From the NCBI GenBank assembly GCA_019744975.1, contig JAIETP010000019.1, positions 1 through 59,472 of the forward strand: DNA of 59,472 bases, given 5' to 3'. The notes under the pieces are model-generated. The model saw nothing but the letters and a program-made list of their open reading frames with translations. It was not told the DNA's origin and ran no database searches. The translations under genes were made by a program, and so were the position numbers. Source of the DNA: Burkholderiales bacterium (GTDB lineage: Bacteria > Pseudomonadota > Gammaproteobacteria > Burkholderiales > SG8-41). This document shows, piece after piece, positions 34,318 to 42,400 of the stretch (positions within the stretch are counted from its first letter, which is position 1; every line of letters begins with the position of its first letter).

Positions 34318-35051
34318 TTAATGTTCAGAAGGAACTGAGCAAAGCCGTTCAGCATTTCTGGAAAACACGGCTCATCCAGCACAAGAATCAGGGCGCCAAA
34401 ACCGGAAACAAAGATGCCGGGGCAAGGGGTGCAGTTACCGGGGGGAAACATGCTGACGGGTTCGTAAACCTTGTTGCCGGCATTGTGAAAGACGCGGGAT
34501 TAAAAAATATAACTATTCATAACACCTCAAAAACCTCCCGTACCTTGCCGGGTTTTTTCAGGCCGACCAAAGAGTGGGATCTGGTCGTGACATCAGGATC
34601 CGATTTGATCGCAGCGATTGAGGTCAAATCCCAAGTAGGCAGCTTTGGGAACAACTTCAACAACCGCGTCGAAGAAGCGCTGGGAAATGCCACTGATTTC
34701 TGGACTGCATACAGCAAAGGCATTTACAAACCGTCCCAGAGACCGTGGCTTGGCTATCTGTTCATGCTTGAAGAACATGAAAAATCAATCAAGCCGACCA
34801 AGCGGGTCAACTTATCTCCGTTTAAAGTGGACGAGACTTTCCAGGGGCGGAGCTATGCCAAACGATATGAACTGGTCTGCGAGCGCCTGCTGCGCGAGCG
34901 ACTTTACGATGCCGCCTGTTTCTTTACCTCAAATTCCAGAACAGGAAAAAAAGGCGTATACAGTGAGCCCAATGTCGAGTTGGATATTCGTCACTTCGCC
35001 ATATCGTTACACGCAAGAGCAACAGCTTTTGCAAAACTGAAAGGTAAATAA
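34314..35051 (+). CDS. XhoI/PaeR7I-type restriction endonuclease
   Basis: This 245-residue protein matches the PaeR7I/XhoI nuclease family, which cuts CTCGAG. Key segments are 'AVQHFWKTR', 'ARGAVTGGKHADGF', 'LPGFFRPTKEWDLVV', 'AAIEVKSQVGSFGNNFNNR' and 'EEALGNATDFWTA'. The PD-(D/E)xK active site reads Asp89, Glu103 and Lys105. Translation seems to start at a TTG (34314) that overlaps the methylase stop, six bases after AGAGG; this weak coupled start would keep nuclease levels low. Codon use is A/T-rich, unlike the flanking genes, a sign of transfer. The CTCGAG target is inferred from family. Confidence 0.88.
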   Translation: MINVQKELSKAVQHFWKTRLIQHKNQGAKTGNKDAGARGAVTGGKHADGFVNLVAGIVKDAGLKNITIHNTSKTSRTLPGFFRPTKEWDLVVTSGSDLIAAIEVKSQVGSFGNNFNNRVEEALGNATDFWTAYSKGIYKPSQRPWLGYLFMLEEHEKSIKPTKRVNLSPFKVDETFQGRSYAKRYELVCERLLRERLYDAACFFTSNSRTGKKGVYSEPNVELDIRHFAISLHARATAFAKLKGK

Positions 35052-35054
35052 CCC

Positions 35055-35660
35055 ATGCTCCGCATCTACGGCTCCGCCAATTCCCGCGCCCTCCGTGTCA
35101 TCTGGATGGCCGGTGAACTCGGTCTCAAATACGAACACAGCGACTGGCTGCCACGCGCGCCGGAGACGCAGACCCCCGCCTACCGCGCGCTGAATGCCAA
35201 CGGCCGCGTGCCGACGATTGACGACGACGGATTCATCCTGTCGGAGTCGATGGCGATCAACATCTACCTCGCGCAAAAACACAACAGCCCGCTGTGGCCC
35301 GCCAATCTGAAGCAGCAGGCGCTGGTGATGCAGTGGAGCCTGTGGGAAACCGACCGCCTCGACCGCCAGATCGTCGATTACGTGCGCCACACCGTGGCGC
35401 TGCCCGCGGCCGAACGCAAGGCCGACATCGCCGCGGCAAGCTGGAAACAGGTCGCACCGGCGTTCGACGTGCTGGAAACCTCGCTCACCGAATCGACCTG
35501 GCTGATCGGCGAAGCGTTTACCGTGGCCGACGTCAATGTCGCGGGCGCACTGTATCGCGCACTGTCGATCGATCTCGGCAAATGGCCGCGCCTGGATCAC
35601 TGGATGAAACGCTGCTGGGAACGTCCGGCCGCCAAAGCGGCGCGCGCAATGCGCGAGTAA
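35055..35660 (+). CDS. Glutathione S-transferase family protein
   Basis: This 201-residue protein has a thioredoxin-like N-terminal domain ('MLRIYGSANSRALRVIWMAGEL', 'ANGRVPTIDDDGFILSESMAI') and an all-helical C-terminal domain. The ILSES motif binds the glutamyl part of glutathione. The catalytic position holds Ser9 or Asn10 in 'GSANSRALR', as in many bacterial GSTs. It begins three bases after the nuclease stop but returns to GC-rich codon use, so the R-M pair was probably inserted just ahead of it. Confidence 0.92.
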   Translation: MLRIYGSANSRALRVIWMAGELGLKYEHSDWLPRAPETQTPAYRALNANGRVPTIDDDGFILSESMAINIYLAQKHNSPLWPANLKQQALVMQWSLWETDRLDRQIVDYVRHTVALPAAERKADIAAASWKQVAPAFDVLETSLTESTWLIGEAFTVADVNVAGALYRALSIDLGKWPRLDHWMKRCWERPAAKAARAMRE

Positions 35661-35907
35661 GACAACAGTTGGACAAAAAATCGGGTGGACCGTGATGCGG
35701 ATACGCCGGCAAACGGCATGCCGCTTAAAATATCATATAAGTATTTGATTTTATTGACATTTTTAATTTTTCGGTCGCCCGTGTTTGACCGCTGACGACC
35801 CCTGCCGGCAGCCGGCAGAAAGCGTAAGCTGATCCAGCCCGTTGTGCCGGCAACAACAATAATCCGCCGCGCGACGGATCATTCCATCATCCACTGCCGG
35901 GGGAGCC

Positions 35908-36993
35908 ATGTTGTCACTGCAACGTCTGGTCACGCCGTTTTTTGTGTTCATATTCACACTCATTGTTTGCGTTGCACTGCCTGCGTCCGCCGCGAACTAT
36001 CCGGCACCGAAGGAAGGCAGCTGGGTCGCAAAAGATTTCAAATTCCACACCGGCGAAGTGATGCCGGAAGTCACGCTGCATTACCGCACCATCGGCGAAC
36101 CAACCGGCGAACCGGTGCTGATCCTGCACGGCACCGCCGGTTCCGGCGCCAACATGCTGACGCGGAATTTTGCCGAAGAACTGTTCGGCCCCGGCCAGCC
36201 GCTGGACGCGACAAAATATTTCATCATCCTGCCCGACGCGCTGGGCAGCGGAAAATCGACACGGCCCTCCAGCAGCGGCCTGCGCATGAAATTTCCCAAA
36301 TACAATTACGATGACATGGTGCAGGCCCAGTACCGGCTGGTCGCCGAGGGTCTCAACATCAAGCGCCTGCGCCTGGTGATCGGCAATTCGATGGGCGGCA
36401 TGCAGGTCTGGGTGTGGGCCACAAAATATCCGGAGATGATGGACATCGCGGTACCAATGGCCTGCCAGCCGGGCGCGATGTCCGGCCGCAACTGGATGAT
36501 GCGCCGCCTGCTCGCGGATTCGATCCGCAACGATCCGGAGTGGAACAACGGCAACTACACTGCGCAGCCGCGCAACATGACCCGGCTGCTGACCTACTTC
36601 TCGATCGCCACCTCCAACGGCAACATCGCGCTCTACAACGCGGCGCCAACTTCGGCACAGGGTGATGCGCTGCTCGCGAAACGGCTGGCGGCACCCTTCC
36701 GCAACGATGCCAACGATGTGCTGTACCAGTGGGAATCCTCCGCCGACTACGATCCTTCGCCGGGGCTGGAACGGATCCGCGCCACGGTGCTGGCGATCAA
36801 CTCCGCCGACGACGAACGCAACCCGGCTTCGCTGGGCATGATGGAATCGGCGATGAAACGCGTCAAAAATGGACGCCTGCTGCTGATTCCGGAAAGCGCC
36901 GAAACCCGCGGCCACAGCACCACCGGCATGGCGAAGTTCTACAAGAAGGAACTCGCGGAGTTACTGCAGGACGCGCCGCGGCTGAAAAAATAA
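35908..36993 (+). CDS. Exported MetX-like alpha/beta hydrolase
   Basis: This 361-residue protein has a signal peptide (cut after ASAA, about residue 29) ahead of an alpha/beta-hydrolase domain patterned on homoserine O-acetyltransferase. The nucleophile is Ser161 in 'GNSMGGMQVW', the acid is Asp301 or Asp302 in 'NSADDERNP', and His336 lies in 'TRGHSTTG'. MetX proteins are cytoplasmic, so an exported member is probably a hydrolase or acyltransferase on another substrate. GGGGGAGCC precedes the ATG. The 247-base leader region is A/T-rich and includes a TTGACA at 35755. Confidence 0.85.
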   Translation: MLSLQRLVTPFFVFIFTLIVCVALPASAANYPAPKEGSWVAKDFKFHTGEVMPEVTLHYRTIGEPTGEPVLILHGTAGSGANMLTRNFAEELFGPGQPLDATKYFIILPDALGSGKSTRPSSSGLRMKFPKYNYDDMVQAQYRLVAEGLNIKRLRLVIGNSMGGMQVWVWATKYPEMMDIAVPMACQPGAMSGRNWMMRRLLADSIRNDPEWNNGNYTAQPRNMTRLLTYFSIATSNGNIALYNAAPTSAQGDALLAKRLAAPFRNDANDVLYQWESSADYDPSPGLERIRATVLAINSADDERNPASLGMMESAMKRVKNGRLLLIPESAETRGHSTTGMAKFYKKELAELLQDAPRLKK

Positions 36994-36995
36994 CA

Positions 36996-37048
36996 GGATG
37001 GGCAGGTGGATCGTGCCGGACACGTCACCGGCATGATCCTGCCCATCC
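36996..37048. repeat. Long imperfect inverted repeat between convergent genes
   Basis: Left arm 36996-37019 and right arm 37028-37048 pair over 21 positions: GGATGGGCAG with CTGCCCATCC, and GATCGTGCCGG with CCGGCATGATC (one G-T pair), with a three-base bulge. The loop is 8 bases. There is no T-run. It separates the convergent MetX-like and Bug genes, so it may terminate or stabilise both messages. The GATGGGCAGG core resembles repeats scattered in many environmental genomes. Confidence 0.7.
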
Positions 37049-37124
37049 CGCCCATCCTCCAGATTATCTTGAAAAATAAAGGGTTTGCCGTGCACCTCAA
37101 GTCTTGCGCACGGCAATCGCTGCG

Positions 37125-38078
37125 TCAGTCGATCTTCGCGTCGATCGCCTTGACGACCTTGCCCCATTTCTCGATTTCGCTGCGCACAAAGGCGCCAAAC
37201 TGCTCGGGATTCATCAGGGTAGGCACAAAATCGTTGGTATCCATCTTGTCCAGAGTCGCCCGGTCCTGCAGCACCGCGGCCCCCTCCTTGTAAAGGCGGG
37301 CCACGATTTCCGGCGGTGTTTTTGCCGGCGCGGCAATACCGTACCACACGCTCGCCTCATAACCGGGCACGCCGGACTCCGAGATGGTCTGCAGCTCCGG
37401 CAGCTTGGCAATCCGTTTCGCGCTTGATATCGCCAACGCCTTCAGCCGCCCCGCCTTGACGAAGGGCATCGCGCCCGGCGTCGAGGCGAACGACAACTGG
37501 ATTTGACCGGCAACAAGATCGGTGTTGGCCGGCGCCGCACCCTTGTACGGCACGAACACCATGTCGAGTTTCGCGTTGCTCTTGAACAGCTCGGTGGCGA
37601 GATGCGCGGCATTACCGGGCACCGCGCCGTAATTGAGTTGGCCGGGACGGGCCTTTACCAAGGCAATCAATTGGCGCACGTTGTTGGCCGGCAGTGCGGG
37701 GTGCACCACCACCACGAACGGCGCGGATGCCGCCAGCAACACCGGCGCAAAATCGCGGGCAGGGTGATAACCGATCTTGGGATAGATGCTGACATTGATC
37801 GACATCGGCCCGGAGGTGCCCATGAACAGGGTGTAGCCGTCGGCTGGCGACCTGGCGACCATCTCCGCGCCGATGTTGCCACCCGCACCGGGCCGGTTAT
37901 CGACGATCACTTGTTGCCCCAGTCGTTCACCCAGCGGCTGGGCAATCAGCCGCGCCAGCAAATCAGTGGGGCCGCCGGCCACCAGCGGCACCACCAGCCG
38001 CACGGTCTTGACCGGATAATTTTGAGCGTGGGCAAAACCTGTGGCAATCAGCGTTATCACAAACATGAGTCGCAGCAT
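37125..38078 (-). CDS. Bug-family (TctC) tripartite tricarboxylate solute-binding protein
   Basis: This 317-residue exported receptor has the signal MLRLMFVITLIATGFAHA and the Bug pattern 'YPVKTVRLVVPLVAGGPTDL', 'VDNRPGAGGNIGAEMVARSPADGYTL' and 'MVFVPYKGAAPANTDL'. Its ribosome site (GGAGTAAGCC) lies on the end of the glycosidase gene, with three bases between that stop and this ATG, so the two are coupled. A compound released by, or fed to, the glycosidase is therefore a likely ligand. No membrane subunits are adjacent. Confidence 0.92.
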   Translation of the reverse strand: MLRLMFVITLIATGFAHAQNYPVKTVRLVVPLVAGGPTDLLARLIAQPLGERLGQQVIVDNRPGAGGNIGAEMVARSPADGYTLFMGTSGPMSINVSIYPKIGYHPARDFAPVLLAASAPFVVVVHPALPANNVRQLIALVKARPGQLNYGAVPGNAAHLATELFKSNAKLDMVFVPYKGAAPANTDLVAGQIQLSFASTPGAMPFVKAGRLKALAISSAKRIAKLPELQTISESGVPGYEASVWYGIAAPAKTPPEIVARLYKEGAAVLQDRATLDKMDTNDFVPTLMNPEQFGAFVRSEIEKWGKVVKAIDAKID

Positions 38079-38081
38079 GGC

Positions 38082-40226
38082 TTACTCCTTGTCGAATTCG
38101 AACACCACGATTTCGTGGTCGGTCAGTTCAGGCACTGTCACTGCACAGGCGCCATTGTGTATCTTCGCATCGAGTTGCGCGCCGGTCGAAGCAAGTCTTG
38201 CCGCGACCACGCGCTGCCCGGCCGGCGGTCGCAGGCGCACGCCGATGTCATGCACCGGCACCAGATTGCGGCCGGGATGGCGCCAGCCGGTGTTCAGCGG
38301 TTTGTCGAGCGGCAGGTTGATCAGGTGCACCAGCGCGCGGCCAGGCTGGCCCATGTGGGTGACATCGACATAATCCGGCGCATCGACTTCGAGCGCAGGA
38401 GGTGCGCCCGCCGCCCAGCGCACGGCGTTCGCCAGCACGCGGCCGGGATCCGGGAAGCCGTAGTGGTAATACAGCGCTTCCATGGTGTTGGCGAAATAGA
38501 CCACGCGCCCCCGCCCGCAATTGCCGCGCACCGCCACCGGAATGTCGGTGGTCTCGCGAATCGCGCTGTATTCCGGGATGCTGATTGTCGCCCCCGAATG
38601 CGCGATCACCGGCGGGATCAGTGTCAGCGGCACCGACTGGCCGGCCCCGGCTGTCACTTCGATCAGCGAGCCTTCGTTGGGGATCAGGTCGGTGTCGCCG
38701 ATTGCGTCGAGCAGCGGATCGTTACGGTCTTCAAGCCTGGCATACGAGGATTTGAGCCCTTCGCGACGGCCGCGGTAGGTAATGCCCAGCACCCCCGCGA
38801 AAGCGGGCACCTTGCGCTCCGCGCCATCCAGCGTGAAGCGGCCGGCGTCGAAGCCGGCAATCAGACCACCGCCGGTGCGTGCGTAGGTCTCCAGCACCGC
38901 GACAATCGCATCCGACACGCAGGCGAGGTTCGAAATCACCACGGTTTGATAACCCTGGAGTCGTTCTGCAGTGATCAGCTTGTCCGAGATCACGTCGAAC
39001 GGAATATGCGCCTCCTGCAGCGCGCAATACCAACCGCGAATGAAATCAAGGTAACGCGCATGCGGCTTGTCGCGGCCGTAGTTGTCCTGGGTATGGCGCG
39101 ACAGCACCAGCACGACGCGTGCCTGCGATTTCGCACCGTCGAGATAACCCTGCCAGCGCTCAAGCCGCTGGAACACCGCCTTCATCGGCGCCAGACCGCG
39201 ACGGTCAAACAGGTCGGAGTAGCCGCCGTTGATATGCAGCCACGGACTCACGCCGTTGGCCACCTGCTGCGCGATCCACGGCCGGTTCTCGGCCTCGGGC
39301 GCCGCATACAACCGCCACCACGGATAAAAATAGCTCACCGTCATCCAGCGCGGTTTATCGGGCGCCAGCGTAGACAGGTATTTCGCCTGAATGCCCGGCC
39401 ACCACGGTGCCGTGTGGCGACGCTGGCATTCGAAGGTGGGAATGTCCTGGTGTTCAAGCCAGTAATCGATGTCCCAGCCGCCGGGGCGGATGGTCTCCAG
39501 CGATTCCATCAGCTGCACCGCGGCGATGAACACTGCGTCATGCTTGACTGCGTGGATCTCGCGATGCATCAGCGCGACCCAGTCGGCGATGCGCCGGTAG
39601 CGCCATTCATTGTACTGCCGCCAGATCGGATCATCCCAGTTCTCGTCAGGAATGCCCTGCCCGGATTCGGCGCGGAACAGCGACTGACAGGTGTTGCAGT
39701 AACAGGCGCCGGTATCCCATGCCGCGAACTTGCCCTGATTGTTCCAGATACCGTCGGCATCGTAACGAGTGAGCATCTCGCGCACGACTTCGACGATACG
39801 CCCGCGGTAATACCCGGCATTGGGGCAGGTCACGTAATGCTCGCTGACTTCGCAAAAGTTGCCGTTGCGATCACGCGCGAACCATTCCGGATATTCGTCC
39901 GCCAGGGATTTGGGTGCGCAGCTCGGATCGATGCGCGCCAGCACGCGCATGCCCTCGCGGTGCGCGACCGGGATGATTTCGGCGAGCAGGTCGCGACTGC
40001 CGAGGCCTTCCGAGATGCGATGGCCGGCGATTCTGGTCTGGTAAAACGCAACGATGCCGCCTCCGCTGATGCAAAACGCGGTGGCCCGGTATTCCTTTGC
40101 AGCGGCAACGAGCGCTTCGGCATCAACCTTCGGCTCGTCACCTTCGCGCAGGTTGAGCAACAACACACGATGCGCGCCGCGCCACCACTCGCCCTGCTGC
40201 GGGGATGAAACTGCAGGAACCGCCAT
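38082..40226 (-). CDS. GH42-like / beta-galactosidase-trimerisation family glycosidase
   Basis: This 714-residue protein has an N-terminal barrel-like domain ('VLARIDPSCAPKSLADEYPEWFARD', 'YDADGIWNNQGKFA', a CYCNTC cysteine pair) and a central alpha/beta domain ('VVISNLACVSDAIVAVLETYARTGGGLIAGF') like the trimerisation domain of GH42 beta-galactosidases. A C-terminal beta domain follows. It is probably a cytoplasmic glycoside hydrolase, since no signal is seen, but the catalytic acids cannot be fixed by eye. ATG at 40226 follows GGAGG at ten bases; a TTG lies one codon earlier. It leads an operon with a Bug receptor. Confidence 0.75.
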   Translation of the reverse strand: MAVPAVSSPQQGEWWRGAHRVLLLNLREGDEPKVDAEALVAAAKEYRATAFCISGGGIVAFYQTRIAGHRISEGLGSRDLLAEIIPVAHREGMRVLARIDPSCAPKSLADEYPEWFARDRNGNFCEVSEHYVTCPNAGYYRGRIVEVVREMLTRYDADGIWNNQGKFAAWDTGACYCNTCQSLFRAESGQGIPDENWDDPIWRQYNEWRYRRIADWVALMHREIHAVKHDAVFIAAVQLMESLETIRPGGWDIDYWLEHQDIPTFECQRRHTAPWWPGIQAKYLSTLAPDKPRWMTVSYFYPWWRLYAAPEAENRPWIAQQVANGVSPWLHINGGYSDLFDRRGLAPMKAVFQRLERWQGYLDGAKSQARVVLVLSRHTQDNYGRDKPHARYLDFIRGWYCALQEAHIPFDVISDKLITAERLQGYQTVVISNLACVSDAIVAVLETYARTGGGLIAGFDAGRFTLDGAERKVPAFAGVLGITYRGRREGLKSSYARLEDRNDPLLDAIGDTDLIPNEGSLIEVTAGAGQSVPLTLIPPVIAHSGATISIPEYSAIRETTDIPVAVRGNCGRGRVVYFANTMEALYYHYGFPDPGRVLANAVRWAAGAPPALEVDAPDYVDVTHMGQPGRALVHLINLPLDKPLNTGWRHPGRNLVPVHDIGVRLRPPAGQRVVAARLASTGAQLDAKIHNGACAVTVPELTDHEIVVFEFDKE

Positions 40227-40354
40227 CAAATACTTTCCTCCGATTAGCCGCCGTCACGAATCCCGGAGTTACAACCCGGAATTGCGCGGTTTTTGCAACA
40301 AACATTCTGGGCCTGGCGCATCATTCTGTAAAATAGATATTTAATCACTTAAGT

Positions 40355-40368
40355 TTCGATTAATCGAA
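40355..40368. promoter_or_regulatory. Perfect 14-bp palindrome TTCGATTAATCGAA
   Basis: This palindrome lies 15 bases before the LysR-type regulator gene and about 130 bases before the divergent glycosidase gene, in A/T-rich sequence. It is placed as an operator for the regulator acting on its own promoter and perhaps on the divergent one. Confidence 0.55.
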
Positions 40369-40382
40369 TAGTCAAAACAGCG

Positions 40383-41321
40383 ATGACCCTCAAACAACTG
40401 CGCTACCTGATAGCCCTGGTCGATAACGATTTCAGCGTTTCACGCACGGCCACGGTGCTGCACACCACACAACCGGGCGTCAGCAAGCTGGCGCGCGCCC
40501 TCGAATCCGAGGTCGGCGCCGACCTGTTTGTGCGCACCGGCAACCGCCTCGTCGATCTCACCGATGCCGGCCGCCAGGCAGTCGAACTGGCGCGGCGGGT
40601 GGTGCGCGATACCCGCGCCATCGGCGGACTGCAGCACAGCCTGCAAACCGAGGTCGGGGGCACCCTGCGCATCGGCACGACGCATATCCACGCCAGCTAC
40701 TCTCTGGTCGGCGTGATCCGCGCCTTCCTCGCGGATCATCCAGGGGTCGAGATCGTGCTGCGACAAGGCAGCCCCGGGGACATCCTGCAATGGGTGCTTG
40801 AAGGCGCGGTCGATATCGGCGTATCAACGCTGCCCTCGACCATACCCCGTGACATCGTGACCTTCGAAGCCTTCACCATCGAGCGCTGCGTGGTGGCGCC
40901 GCGCGGCCACCCTCTGCTTAAATCAAGACGGATCAGCCTGCGTGAACTGTCGCGTTACCCGCTGGTCGCTTTCGATGAACCATACAACTCGGGCTGGGTC
41001 GTGCAGCACGAATTCCAGCGCCTGGGATTGAAACCGCGCATCGTCGTGCGTGGCAGCGATGCCAACGTCATCAAATCCTATGTCGCGGCCGGTGTGGGCG
41101 TCGCCGTGCTGCAGACCATGGCCATCGATCCCCGGAGGGATCGCGATATCCAGATCGTCCCCTCGTCGCACCTGTTTCCCTCCTCGATGTCGCTCGTCAG
41201 CGTTCACCGCAACCATGTGCTGCGGCCTTTTGGCGAGGATTTTGTCGAGCGTCTGCGCAAATTCGCCGCCGCCCGCCCCGGCGCTCGTGGCGCGCAGAAA
41301 CAACCGCGACGCGGGGGTTGA
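40383..41321 (+). CDS. LysR-family regulator, CysB-like
   Basis: This 312-residue regulator has an N-terminal winged helix-turn-helix ('MTLKQLRYLIALVDNDFSVSR', split at the first helix, and 'VLHTTQPGVSKLARALESEVG') that follows the CysB/Cbl branch. The effector-binding domain has 'LRIGTTHIHASYSLVGVI' and 'VAPRGHPLL'. CysB-like proteins often sense sulfur or organic-acid metabolites. It is divergent from the glycosidase-Bug operon and in line with another Bug gene 94 bases downstream, so it likely controls both. Confidence 0.9.
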   Translation: MTLKQLRYLIALVDNDFSVSRTATVLHTTQPGVSKLARALESEVGADLFVRTGNRLVDLTDAGRQAVELARRVVRDTRAIGGLQHSLQTEVGGTLRIGTTHIHASYSLVGVIRAFLADHPGVEIVLRQGSPGDILQWVLEGAVDIGVSTLPSTIPRDIVTFEAFTIERCVVAPRGHPLLKSRRISLRELSRYPLVAFDEPYNSGWVVQHEFQRLGLKPRIVVRGSDANVIKSYVAAGVGVAVLQTMAIDPRRDRDIQIVPSSHLFPSSMSLVSVHRNHVLRPFGEDFVERLRKFAAARPGARGAQKQPRRGG

Positions 41322-41415
41322 GCGCAGCAGCAGATTGGCGAAACGGCTTTTTGCTTCTAGAATCAGTGTCTGGTCCATATTATTCTTAAATCAGGATCGA
41401 GGAGGAGTAATCATC

Positions 41416-42387
41416 ATGATGCGCCATTCGTTTTGCGCGTTGGCACTGACGCTCGCCGCGATCTCGACAGCCGCCCAGGCCGCCGAGCCCGCATACCCGA
41501 CCCGCCCGGTGCGCATCATCGTGCCCTATCCCCCGGGCGGCACCACCGACCCGACCGCGCGCGCCTTCTCCGGCTGGTTCACCGAAAAATTCGGCACCAC
41601 GATGGTCATCGATAACCGGCCCGGCGCCGGCTCCACGCTGGGCCACGGTATCGCCGCCAAGGCCACACCCGACGGTTACACGCTGGTGCTCGGCACTTCC
41701 GGCGGGCTGGTGGTCAGCGCCGCCTTCGGCACCAAACTGTCGTATGACCCGGTCAAGGATTTCACGCCCATCGGCGTCGGCGTGTATGTGCCGTTCCTGA
41801 TCGTCGTGCATCCCTCAGTACCGGCCAAAAATGTGAAAGAACTGGTGGATCTCGCCAAGGCACAGCCCGGCAAAATCAATTTTGCCTCACCCGGCACCGG
41901 CACCCCCAACCACCTCGGCATGGAATTGCTGACGTCGCTCACCGGCGCGAAGTTCACGCATGTGCCGTACAAGGGCGGGGGTGCTGCAACGGTGGACCTG
42001 CTCTCCGGCCGGGTGCAGGCGATTTTCGGCGGCGCTGCACCGTGGCAGCCGCACATGGCCACCGGCAAGGCGCGCGCCATCGCCATCGGTCACCCGACAC
42101 GGCTGAAGTCACTGCCCGACGTTCCCGCCATCGCCGAGACCTATCCCGGCTTCAACAACACCACCTGGTACGGATTCCTCGGACCCGCCGGCATACCGGC
42201 GCATGTGGTGAAAAAAGTGAATGCCGAAATGAAAAACGCCGTCGCTGACCCCGGCATCGTCAAACACCTTGAATCCATCGGCATGGTGCCGACCTCCACC
42301 ACGCCGCAGGAAATGGGCAACATGATCCGCACCGAACTCGCGCGCTGGCGTCAGGTCATCAAGGACGCGGGCATCAAACCGGAATAG
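41416..42387 (+). CDS. Bug-family (TctC) tripartite tricarboxylate solute-binding protein
   Basis: This 323-residue exported receptor opens with a Sec signal (MMRHSFCALALTLAAISTA AQA), then 'YPTRPVRIIVPYPPGGTTDP', 'VIDNRPGAGSTLGHGIAAKATPDGYTL' and 'THVPYKGGGAATVDLLSG'. GGAGGAG lies nine bases before the first of two adjacent ATGs. It follows the LysR-type gene and is the fourth Bug receptor in the window. It is convergent with the diguanylate cyclase gene. No TctA/TctB genes are nearby. Confidence 0.92.
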   Translation: MMRHSFCALALTLAAISTAAQAAEPAYPTRPVRIIVPYPPGGTTDPTARAFSGWFTEKFGTTMVIDNRPGAGSTLGHGIAAKATPDGYTLVLGTSGGLVVSAAFGTKLSYDPVKDFTPIGVGVYVPFLIVVHPSVPAKNVKELVDLAKAQPGKINFASPGTGTPNHLGMELLTSLTGAKFTHVPYKGGGAATVDLLSGRVQAIFGGAAPWQPHMATGKARAIAIGHPTRLKSLPDVPAIAETYPGFNNTTWYGFLGPAGIPAHVVKKVNAEMKNAVADPGIVKHLESIGMVPTSTTPQEMGNMIRTELARWRQVIKDAGIKPE

Positions 42388-42400
42388 GCACGCGACAAAA

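Noticed and set aside
37503-40208. A 901-codon open frame on the plus strand
   Set aside because: It lies antisense to the Bug receptor and glycosidase genes, is rich in Arg, His and Gln as expected for a GC-rich shadow frame, and has no recognisable domain.
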